Origin: Cannabis sativa
Taxonomy: Eukaryota; Streptophyta; Magnoliopsida; Rosales; Cannabaceae
DNA length: 64,000 bases
Assembly: GCF_029168945.1 (NCBI RefSeq)
Contig: NC_083610.1
Coordinates: forward strand, 52,345,429 to 52,409,428
Reading direction: 5' to 3'
Shown one piece after another: positions 24,303 to 35,014 of this stretch. The translations under genes and the position numbers were made by a program. The notes beneath the pieces are model-generated. The model was not told where the DNA came from and ran no database searches. It saw nothing but the letters and a program-made list of their open reading frames with translations. Within the stretch, counting starts at the first letter, position 1; each line of letters begins with the position of its first letter.

Positions 24303-24476
24303 TGTAATATCTGCTAACTCCGAAAGGGTATTTTTGAAATTTTATTTAGTTGAGAGTATTTTTTTTTATTATTTTACATATTTATGGATTTAAATATGTA
24401 TGAGATTTTTCTTTGTGATGATATGATATTATTGGCATGTGCATAATGCCTAATAGATATATATTGTTATATGGGT

Positions 24477-24509
24477 ATATTATTATTATTATTATTATTA
24501 TTAACGTAG

Positions 24510-24575
<66 letters not shown>
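24477..24575 (+). repeat. (TTA)n microsatellite in D 3' LTR
   Basis: About 99 bp of TTA/ATT repeat, with an extra GTTT interruption compared with the 5' copy. Confidence 0.9.
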
Positions 24576-24765
24576 CAATATTATTACTAATATTAACATT
24601 AAGATATGCATATATACGATATTATGTAGAACCGTCCCGTAACAACCGAGATTTTTGTGGAATGGGAATCGTTCCACTTCGGTTCAAAGCGATATTTTGC
24701 TTGGGTTTAAACACGATAGAAATTAAGTTTTAAGCTCTATTTTCGTACACCCAAAACAGAGAACC

Positions 24766-24768
<3 letters not shown>

Positions 24769-24807
<39 letters not shown>
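24769..24807 (+). repeat. (GA)n microsatellite in D 3' LTR
   Basis: A pure GA run of 39 bp, 6 bp shorter than in the 5' LTR. Confidence 0.9.
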
Positions 24808-24808
<1 letters not shown>

Positions 24809-27017
24809 ACGTATACGGCGTATACGATACCGAAAATTTTCGTTTCTTCAAGCGGAGTGAAACCTGAGTGAACGTGGGGGTTTGGGATCACTTATATACG
24901 ACCTAAGGAAGCTTTTTAACGTGGTATAAGGGGCAGAAGTCGTCGTTTTGAGATTCGCCATTTTTGAAGCTTCAAAGGTGCGGCTTAGTTACGGACTCGA
25001 ATTCGAACGTGTTTAAGCTTGTTCTTGGGTCAAGGGAGGTTATATTTGAGTGCATGGGACCCTAAGGAATGTTTTTGACGTAAGAAAACGAAGCTTAACG
25101 TCCAAAACGAAAATCCAAAATTTTGACTCCATTAAAGACGGTACACCGCCAACGAAGAAGACAACCCCGATCTGCCTTCTCGGACAACTTTTCTTGATCG
25201 TTTTGAGAACCTGATCATTGTGGAGAGCTTCCCCAATCGAAAGGACGCTTCAAGAGCAATCGGAGACAAAGTTACACTTTACCGGCGACGAAACCGACGA
25301 GAACGCTGGCGACCGCGTTCTAACCGTTTCTGAGGTGTTTTTCTTATATATTTTTGTATATTTTGATTCCTTATTTTATTCTAAGGTGCTTGGTGAAGTT
25401 TCATAATTTTCTGAATTTATTTGGAATTATTGTGAATTATTTAGTATAATTCATAGATTAATTATGAAAAATACTTAGGGTGCTCAGAAAAATCTAGATT
25501 TATTTTATATGATGGACTATGATATATAAACGGTTATAAAATTGGTAGATTGAATTTTCAGGCGATTATGTATTTTTCATGAATTATTGATGTTATTTCT
25601 TATTTTAATTATGAAAAATACCTAGGTTGCTTAGAAAATTCAAAGAAAATTATTTATGACTTAGTACAGATTATAAACTGTGTTAGAAGAGTTACATTCG
25701 GTTTTTAATCAATTTTGATATTTTTCATGAATTTACTTAATTAATGCTTAAGTTAATTATGAAAAATGGATAAGTGCTGTTAAAATAGTAAAATGTATTT
25801 TTGAAATACCATTTACTGTCTATGATATCGAATGGAATAGGTTTTATTATTTATTGGTTGCTGTAGGTATTTATTATAATTATTGGTGATTAATTAACTA
25901 TTTATTTGGACTTTAATAAGAATAAATAGTATTTTAGTAAATTTTACGTAAAAATGTGTTGTACGAATTCATGTTTTACGTTAAGAATGTTTGTTTGAGT
26001 CCATGCAATATGCTTGTGTGAATCAAAATAATAAATGCTTATGTATGGTGTGTCATGCAAGTGAAATAGACCTATGTGTTACGTATTTTTACGTAAGTTT
26101 CTGTATGAGTTTAGAGATTCATACTTGAATGTATTTTGAGTGTATTGTTGTGTTAATGAATGTTTAGGATCTTGTTCTCAACAAGGAAATTCGTTGAGGT
26201 GCTCGAGGTAGCAAGTGTGGTCTTAGCAACTGAGGTAAGAAGAGTGGACATCTTTGCACAGGGTGTATGTTATGCATACAACTTGGGTTGGTTTGCTATT
26301 TAATTTGATTGTGTTGTGATTTCCTTATATTTTGTGAGCATCGTTAGCATGAGAATAATATTAGGGTCTTGCTGCTTGTGTGAGCATATCACTTGCAGGT
26401 TATAACCTTATCATGGGTGAGTACAACTTATGGTAATTAATTGCCCTGTTGGATGCCAAGTGTGAGAATAACACAAGGCAGGGCAGGTTACCTCATGTCT
26501 GATCAACATGAGAGAATAGTTGATTATCGTATGTGAGTATAATGTGCGGTATGAGACTTGATGTGTGCATGTGAGAACAACATGCGTTGTGGATATATTT
26601 ATGGAATGTGAATTACTGTTGATTAATATTAAAGAGTAAATTATGTCAAGTAACTAGTTAGGAGGGTTATGTCCTACATAGCTCTTCTTACTGGGCGTTA
26701 GCTCACGGGTACTCTGTGTGCAGGTAAGGGTAAGGCTAAGCAGTGAGATTGAAGAGCTCGAGGTGTGGCCCGCATGTTAGGGGGGCTGACACAGTATTTT
26801 GCTTTTAATGTTTTTTTTAACTGCTAAACATTTTGGAACTATTATTTTGACTTAACTAGTTCTTATTTAAGTTTACAGTACTAAAGTATTTTGTTTTAAA
26901 CAATGAGATCTCATGCTTGGATATTTTTCAATAAAGAAGTATTTGATTGTCTTTATCTTATTAAATTGTTTTATACGGACTATCCTATGTGACATCTCGG
27001 GAAATCGGGGTGTTACA

Positions 27018-30000
27018 ACTAAAACATACAATCCTAAATAATTTCCAAGGTTTTCAACAAACTGATACAGTGTCCCGGTAGGCGAGAGTCAAAGTATCAT
27101 TCATTGAACAGAGTTGTCAGCTCATCTAAAATGCAAACCATTCTAACAACCTTTTATTCGATCAAAATAAGAATCCAAAGTTGTCCCGGTAGGCGAGAGT
27201 CAAGGTTATTCTCATTTTATGAGCTTCCACCATTGTTTCATGTTTTATAAGTTTATCTCTAAGTAGTCACCGTAGGGGAGAGTCTAATAGAGACGAAAAC
27301 TTACAAAACACTTATCAAATGAGATTTTACGGTGTTAAATGCGTTCAACGAATAACCATCCATAAGGGGGACGAAGTCTAGCGTCTCGAGGTTATATTGA
27401 AAACATTTAACTATTGTAAGACCAACAATGGAGATCGAATGTCCTAATAATAATAAAGTTTATTGTCTTCTAATATTTATTTTAATCATTTTATTTTAAA
27501 TATATGTTTATTTAATTAAAATTTCCAATTTAGAATGAAAAATTCTAAATATAAATTTTAATTTAATATTTATAAATTATACTTAGATGGATATGAAAAT
27601 AAAATGAATTATTGCCATCTTAGTAATAATTTCCAATGAATATTTAGAAAATTATTCAATTTAAGTTGTTTCAAAATTAATTTAAATTAACTTACAACTC
27701 AAATTTAATTTTCTATAAATATATATTGCATTTCGAAAAATTGAAGTATTTAAGAATACAATTTTCGAAATTTCTTGTTAAAATAAAATAAAATAAATCT
27801 TGGAAAAAATTATTCTAATTTTATGTTGGCCCAAAATTAATTAATAAAATTAATTTACAACAAAAAATATAATTTTCCAATTTAATTAAATATTAAAGAA
27901 AAATTTTAAATATTTAAGTATCATGATGAAAATCAACTTAAATTTTAATTTTCTATTTAATTAAATACACTAGAAAAATACTTCAAGTAAAACAGATAAT
28001 AACTATCTAGACTTTCATTGACTAATTAATTCATTTTCTAATTATAATATATTTTAGTTCATTTATTTTAATTAATCATTAAATGAAAAAATCATTGATT
28101 TAAGTTGGTCCAAAATTAAAATAAATAATTTTCAACTTTAATATATTTTTCAAAGAAAATTCGAAATTTCTGCATTTAAGAAATGCAATTTCGAAATTTG
28201 TGGGAAAAAGATTAATAAAATAAAATAAAATATATTTTGAAAATTATTCAAATTTAAGTTATTCTGAAATAAGATTTCAAACTTAAAATAATTTTTAATT
28301 TTAATTAAATAACATGAAAATAATAATATTTAAGTATCATTATGAAAATCAACTTAGATATTTTAATTTTCAATTTAATTAAATGCATTAAGTTCAAGAA
28401 ATAAATAATTAAGTATAGATGAGACTTAATTATTAATTCTAGTTTAATACTAGGAAAAATATATTTAACTTAGATTGTACCAAAATTAAATATTAAACAA
28501 TCAATTTGACAATCTATGATATTTTCCTAATTAAATATTAGAAAAATAATTAGTACTAGAAATAACTATCTATAATATATATCATTAACTAAGTGTTTTT
28601 CTAAAATTAACCTTAAAATATTAAATGAAAAATAGATTTCATATATTTTAAAAGTTAATTATGCTGCTAATTCAATTTTAATTAGGTTAGACTAATATAA
28701 TTAACCTAATACAATTATTTAAATAAGGAAAATGGGCCTTCACAATTGGGGTAGTTCATGTGAGGGGGAGCTGGGTTCAGTATGTCGTACCCACTTCTAT
28801 TGGCCCCCAACTCTCACACAAGGCCCAAAAGAGAGGAATTTAACCTTTAAATAAACAATTGTTATTCATTGAATAAGCCCAAATCTAATTGGGCCTAAAT
28901 AAATTTACTTATGTCAAAATTTATTTTAGCAACCTAGTCCATTTACTTAGTAAAACTTAAATGGACTTCCTCTATGCATCTAAGCCCAATAGCAAACATA
29001 TAGGCTCACACAGGTCAAATGATTTGTATGGGCCCTATCATGTTACTAGGTTTACACAGATGAAAGAAATAGCAAAAATTACCTGTTACAAATTATTTAT
29101 AAGATCTATTGACAATTGGACTATGATTAAAATCAGATCATTGGATCTGTCAACAAGTTAATCATAGCAATTTAGATCAAATAAATAATAGGTTTGTAAA
29201 AAAAAATTTGTATATTAATATATAAACAAACAATACAAATAAATAACTGATCTGGAATATCTGAAAAGTAAGCTAAAATATCTCAATTTTAAAATTTAAA
29301 ATAAAATTAAATTTTAAAATAAATATCTTAACTAGAATTCAAATTTAGGTTGTTAGAGAATATTTGAAAAAATTCAAAATTCAACAAACTCCTAAATTTC
29401 CTAAATTCTAACAAAAAATAAAAATATCTAACCAATTTTTCAAATATCAAGTTTATTCAAAATTTAAATTTAATTAAAATTTCTAATAAGATAATATAAT
29501 AAAATATCTTGAATTTTAAATTTAGATATTTCATTATTATATTCTAAGTCTTATAATTTAATAAATTTAAATATTACATAAATAAACTAATTGAAAAATA
29601 AGATATTTTATATGGTTAGAATATTTAAAAAAAAAATAAAATAATAATAAGTTTGAAAAATTTATGGTTTGAAACTGTAAAATATCTAATCAAACTAAAC
29701 TAACCAATTTTTTAAATCTTCATGTTATTTTTGCCAAAATATAATTTTAATAAAAAAAATGTCTTATAAGATAAAATGTTAAACCTAACATATTCCTACT
29801 CTTATAATTTTAATTAATAAAATATATTTCAAAAAATAACAAATTTAAAAAAAAAAATATATGGTTAGCAAACTTTGAAATTTGAACAAGATTATTTTAA
29901 AAGATAATATTTTAATATCAAAGTAAGATCATTCAAATTTAATAAAAAATAATATCTGATCTTATAATTAAAATAAATAAAATAATCTAAAATTTCAAAA

Positions 30001-30653
30001 TTAACCATAAGGCTCCTTTGTGAGAAATCAAATTTTCAAAAATCAAAGCCTACTAATATCTAAAACTAATTTTAGTTAATTAAAAAATAATAAAAATTAG
30101 TTTTATTCTGACAATTAGATTTTTAATTGAAAACTCAGATTCTACACAAAATTCTACCAAAAATTGGCTTTTGTTTCAATGAAAAACGATTTTTGAATCA
30201 AAAGTTATGAAGAAAATAAAATTGGTGCACAGGGGTATGCATTGCATACCCCTGCGCGCGCGGAATCAAGGGGACGACCGAGCCATGAGGCTGCATACAG
30301 CCTTCTTGACCGAGGGAGCTCGGCGGGATGCGTCTTCAGACAGCCCGTGTCCGATTTCAGATATTCCCTTCCTGCGCGCGCGTGTGTGCAACCCGATTTC
30401 AGATATTTTCATTCAACTTCAAAAAATCATAACTAATTCATAAAAAATCCAAATTAGGTTCTGTAAAAGCCTAAATTTATTATTTTTTTGTCTACTTTTC
30501 AGAAAAAATAATTTAAGATCGAAATAAAAAATATTTCAGCAACATATATTGCGATTTCTAAACTATCATCAAATAAGCACATAAACCACATGAAACCATC
30601 TAAATCAACACATAACATCGTTTTAATTCATATTTCATGAAAGTAAATCATTA
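27018..30653 (-). other. Long noncoding leader of element C
   Basis: Very A/T-rich (27420-30200) with no credible ORF. It is the reverse-complement counterpart of the leader of element I (61348-63946). Shared landmarks are the motif TGTCCCGGTAGGCGAGAGTC at 27071-27090 and 27182-27201 with a variant at 27266-27284; a richer block at about 28733-28835 (CACAATTGGGGTAGTTCATG...CTCTCACACAAGGCCCAAAA); and a G/C-rich island at about 30222-30395. The gag start expected beyond 27018 is not recognisable. Confidence 0.65.
30231..30253 (-). promoter_or_regulatory. Near-perfect palindrome in the G/C-rich leader island of C
   Basis: The arms AGGGGTATGCA and TGCATACCCCT are exact 11-bp inverted repeats around one base. 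They are followed by CGCGCGCG. The island lies in an otherwise A/T-rich leader, about 420 bp from the primer binding site. Confidence 0.5.
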
Positions 30654-30672
30654 CCATGGCTCTAAGGCCAGT
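30654..30672 (-). promoter_or_regulatory. Primer binding site of element C
   Basis: On the minus strand, ACTGGCCTTAGAGCCATGG directly follows the LTR. In element I the same place reads ACTGGCACCAGAGCCATGG. Both are variants of the TGGTATCAGAGCC site usual in copia elements. Confidence 0.65.
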
Positions 30673-33600
30673 TGTTAGATATATTTTACCAGGATCTAAA
30701 TTTACTACCATGTAAGTGTTGAAAATTATTTTACCAGGATCTAGATTTACTAACAAGTATGTTAAATTAACAACCTAATATGAATTCTAAAACAATGAAA
30801 ATAAACACATATAAAGTTAGAAAACCTTACAGTGGGTGCAGCGGAATAATATGACTCCTTCCGTTCAGATCTCTAGCCCTTGATTCATTTCCGTCCAGAG
30901 CATCACCAAGATCTGAACCTGGATCTTCTTCTCTCCTTCTTTGATGCAGAAATTCCATAGTCTTACATACTATGATTGAGATACCACTTGATGTGTGTGG
31001 GCACTACTCATTCACTCAAAGTTTCGAAATTTAGAGAGAAGAAAAGAGAGAGAGGCATGTGAGGCTTTTTCTAAGAGAAACAAAGTGATCAAAGATGTGT
31101 GTGTGTTTCCTCAAGCCAACACTTTCTATTTATAGAATTCCCTCTAGGTTTAGGTTAGAATTGCATGGCATTAAAATAATGGAAACTACAAATGGAATTT
31201 CCTATGCATAGGGCCGGTCATACAAAGGGTATTGGGCCTCACTTTGCAACTTTCCCATTTTGTTATTTTCCATTCCCATTTTCTAAAAAATACAAATTTT
31301 TCCAATTTAACCTTTTAAATGCCAATTCTAATTATTTAATAACTTGAAAATAATTATTAAATAATATTGCCATTTAATATATTTATTAATTTAGACATAT
31401 AAAGTCTCTTAATCAATAAATAAACCTAAAATCTCTTTTCTTTACAATTTCGCCCTTGCTTAGTGAAAATTCATAAAGTAGACATAGTCTAACTTTTAGA
31501 ATTTTAATTGATTAATTAAAATCAATTAACTGAGTATTACAAGCAGTATGGTCTCAACTAGTATGGGGACCATGGGTCTATATAACCGAGATTCAAATAA
31601 GTCGAACCGAATTTACTAAGTAAATTCCCTAACTTATTAATTCCTCATTGAATCCACACTTAGAACTTGGAATTGCACTCTCAGTCATATAGAACGCTCT
31701 ATATGTTCCATGATATAGACACATCATTAGTTATCCATTGTTATAACCCTAATGTGATCAATGATCCTCTATATAGATGATCTACATTGAAAAGGCACTA
31801 TTGTTACCGCTACACCTTCAATGTATTTTATCCTTAAAACACTTAACCCTGTATAAATGATATTTCACCTAAGTGAAATGAGATCTCCACCATTTATCTT
31901 CGTTTTGTTAAGCTCGAAGGAAATCATGGAACAAACGATAGTTCTCTTGGCTTTCTTCTTAGTTTCTTATCTTGACAATCCATTACTTGTTTAAACTCAC
32001 AATGGATTTTAATCACTAGTGTCTTCCAAGTTATAAGAAGGTGAGTTCCTAAAAACTCTCCCACTACAACAAGGTACCGTGAACTATGTCAAAGAAAACT
32101 AAATTGTATAGACCTCTTCAGTTGTGTTAAGACAACAGAGGCAGTGGGATCATCTTGTAAAAATAAGATGATAGAACACTTTTGGAATCAAAAAATATTA
32201 TCTCCTTTATTTGCTACTTTATTTTCAAACTTAGTCATTTTCTTAGAAAAGTAGTATTTGTTTAAACAAACACTTTCTTATCTAATGACTATGGGATGCT
32301 CCACCCCTAATCACTTAGAATAGCTAACAAACATGCAAACCAGGGTTAGCAGTTCTAGCTTTTCTTAAGATTTCAATTGGGTCATCCATGAATCTAGTAA
32401 TGATTTACATTAAGTATACAACCATTGCATCATTCTGAAATTTTATTACCATAGAAGGATTTAGGCAACAACTAGTAACTAATCATCAATATGCAACTCG
32501 AATTTCTGGGGAGGTAAGTTTGGATATAATTCAAAATCAAATTAATGATCTTTGAACTGCATATCTACTAACTTTTTCTCTCCTTCCTTTGATGCTGATT
32601 CTCCTTCTTGTTGTTTGGAATCTCCTACAGTCTTACACATTATGATTGAGATACCATTTGATGTGTGTGGGCACTACTTTATCACTCAATGATTTCAAAA
32701 TGGAAGAAGAAAAGAAGAGAGAAGGTGGCGGCTAGAAGATTTTCTCTGAAGGAAGGAGATGCATCATCTTTTTCCTGAAGCCATCACTACCTATTTATAG
32801 GTAACCACCTAGGTTGAAGTTAGAATTATGTGGCATTAAAATAATGAAAAAATAAATGATAAAATCCATTAAGTGTGGCCGGCCATGGGCTTTGGATAAT
32901 GGGCCTTTTTTATGCAATTTTGTTATTTTATCATTTCTGCATCTCATTTTCTCAAAAATGACAATTTTCAAATTCAACTATTTAAATGTCAATTCTAATT
33001 ATTTAATAACTAAAATTAATTATTAAATAATATTGTCATTTAATATATTTATTAATTAGACGTATAAAGTCTCTTAATTAATAAATAAACCTAGAATCTC
33101 TTTTCTCTACAATTTTGCCCTTGCTTAGTGAAAATTCATAAACTAGACATAGTCTAACTTTAGAATTAAAATTGATTAATTAAAATCAATTAACTAAGTC
33201 TTATAAGTAGTATGGTCTCAACTAGTATGGGGACCGTGGGCCTATATTTCCGAGCTTCCAATAAGTCGAACCGAATTTACCAAGTAAATTCCCTAACTTA
33301 TTAATTCCTTATTGAATCCACACTTAGAACTTGGAATTGCAGTCTCAGTCATATAAAACGCTCTATATGTTCCACGATATAGATGCATCATTAGTTATCC
33401 ATTGTTATAATCCTAATTTGATCAATGACCCTCTAATATATGATCTACATTGAATACGCACTAAATTACCGTTACACCTTCAATGTATTTTATCCTTAAA
33501 ACACTTAGCTTCGTATAAATGATATTTCAGCGAAGTGAAATGAGATCTCCACCATTTATCTCTGTTTAGCCAAGCTCGAAGGATATCATCGTTTCACTTC

Positions 33601-34229
33601 TAAATTCCTATAGAAGTTATAGATTCCATATTTATGTTAGCGCTCCCACTCAATTATACTATCATGTTCCCAAAATGTACGTATCACCCTGACCAAAAAA
33701 TAGGCTTAACTAACAAATCAAAGAACATGTATAATACTCTTGAGATCGAACCTAAACATATCAGGATTAAGATCATTTAATCTAGGATCAACGGGTGATA
33801 TTGAATTGAATAGATATTACGGTAAATTTTAATGTATCTAATCAAAGTTCAATATCGGTCCCTTCCGATGTATAGTCCATACATCCGATACTGGTAAACT
33901 TTGCCAATGCCCTGGAAGGGACATAACACTTATCCAAGGTGTAAGAATACCTATCGCTGATTATCATGCCAGTCTAAATCCATTGTTCTGACAAATCAGG
34001 GAATAAACTTTCGAACATATAATTAAGATTATATTCCATTGTGCTGACAACACTATAATCATTAACAAATTCATATGTTCTGGACTTAAATAGAATTCAT
34101 ACATAATGTATATATAATCATGAAATAAATCATGTGAACCATGCAACATTAAATGTTATTTCTGATCTTTATTAATAAGTAAATCTGATTATATTGAAAT
34201 GAGTTTTATTTAGGGCATAAAACCCAACA
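30673..34229 (-). repeat. 5' LTR complex of element C (chimeric, 3.6 kb)
   Basis: A full LTR of this family is about 1.86 kb. Here the order (plus coordinates) is: a 44-bp LTR tip (30673-30716); a second LTR tip running into a truncated LTR (30717 to about 31927, TATA box complement at 31126-31134); 650 bp of internal sequence (about 31927-32574) that also occurs at 14970-15620; and a second LTR copy lacking its first 200 bp (about 32575-34229, TATA box complement at 32791-32799). The outer end is intact (AACCCAACA) and meets the target duplication. Confidence 0.75.
31927..32574 (-). repeat. Internal copia segment captured inside the LTR complex of C
   Basis: It aligns in the same orientation with about 14970-15620 in the internal region of C, with few differences. 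It joins LTR sequence on both sides at short shared stretches (AT at the left, TTTCTC at the right). Confidence 0.7.
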
Positions 34230-34234
34230 ATAAG

Positions 34235-35014
34235 TTGGGATGGTAAGACAAAAATATGGAGCTCGTTCTAGTACCAAGGTATTGGAATGGGGAACATTTG
34301 AGGAAATACTACCAATAATTGTACAAGGTCTGATGACAACTTCAAGTACACAATGCTAGAACATTTACTCTTAAGTAAATGGCCTTCTGGGAAAATCTCG
34401 CACAAAGGTTGAGATAAAATAACTAGTACTCAGGTCGGATGACCATCTTCAAAGTACAGTTTTAAAAGTGCAATTGTTTTATGTTTAAAATAGCTAAAGA
34501 TTAATTAGATCAGGTAATAGCTTCCATAATTCAATAAATGTAAGTTACTACGGTAACAAAATTATTCAAACTAATAAATGAATAAAGATATTAATTATTA
34601 TTCTAATTCTATCAATTATTTTTATAGCAACTCATGAATTTACCATTAAAATATGTACAAAGGGTGAGCTCGAACCCAAAAGCCAAACAGACAAAAATTG
34701 AACTTGTGAAATGTAAGTGACCAAGAGTCATAAGTCTGCTCGGTCACTTGGGGGGCAACTATACCCGTACAAAGCATTGGTAAATAACAAGCTCAAAAAA
34801 ACATAAGAGTTTGCATGTGTAATTACTAAAACAAGGGAAAATATTCATTTAAAAGAAAAGATGATAAAGCACAGTATAAACCCAGGATCAAAGGTGCTCG
34901 GTTAGCTAGTTGTCTTAAAATAAAATGAAGTATTACCAAGTTTAAAGATCGCTTCGTTGGCCATATTATATTTAAAAAAGGCCCATGGGCCGAACAAAAA
35001 AGAAGAAGAAAGGT
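34235..35014 (+). other. Element B between integrase and antisense gene
   Basis: The first 70 bases finish the integrase C-terminal domain (VLVPRYWNGEHLRKY-like). The rest has no coding sequence. It matches 55925-56665 of element E in order, including a TCTTAAGTAAATGGCCTTCT phrase and the stretch GTCACTTGGGGGG, so this is a shared intergenic region between two convergent genes. Confidence 0.6.

Larger units (their letters stand above)
16780..27017 (+). mobile_element. Element D: complete Tekay-type (chromovirus) Ty3/gypsy element
   Basis: The element is 10,238 bp with both LTRs, primer binding site, one gag-pol frame and polypurine tract, flanked by a perfect target duplication ACTAA (16775-16779 and 27018-27022) inside C. 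The LTRs are 2.7 kb and differ by about 1% by eye, plus microsatellite length changes. Long LTRs, one gag-pol frame and a chromodomain-like C-terminus fit the Tekay/Del group. It is the innermost and youngest insertion in the stack. Confidence 0.93.
24303..27017 (+). repeat. 3' LTR of element D
   Basis: The 2715 bp match the 5' LTR. Scattered single-base differences are mostly transitions. The right end GGTGTTACA is followed by the target duplication ACTAA. Confidence 0.93.
13460..34229 (-). mobile_element. Element C: copia-type retrotransposon, minus strand, split by D
   Basis: C starts TGTTAGATAT and ends ...AACCCAACA (the reverse complement of TGTTGGGTT). It is flanked by a perfect 5-bp target duplication ATAAG (13455-13459 and 34230-34234) in B. 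Its own sequence is 13460-16779 and 27018-34229. The internal part holds a long noncoding leader, no open gag or pol, and a decayed RNase H end near its 3' LTR. It therefore looks non-autonomous or heavily decayed. The two LTRs are very different in build (see the LTR entries), but their shared outer 380 bp differ by only about 3%. Confidence 0.85.

Noticed and set aside
30242..30436. Short ORF with Arg/Pro content in the G/C-rich leader island
   Set aside because: It exists only because the island is G/C-rich. Two overlapping frames are open and neither is kept in element I.
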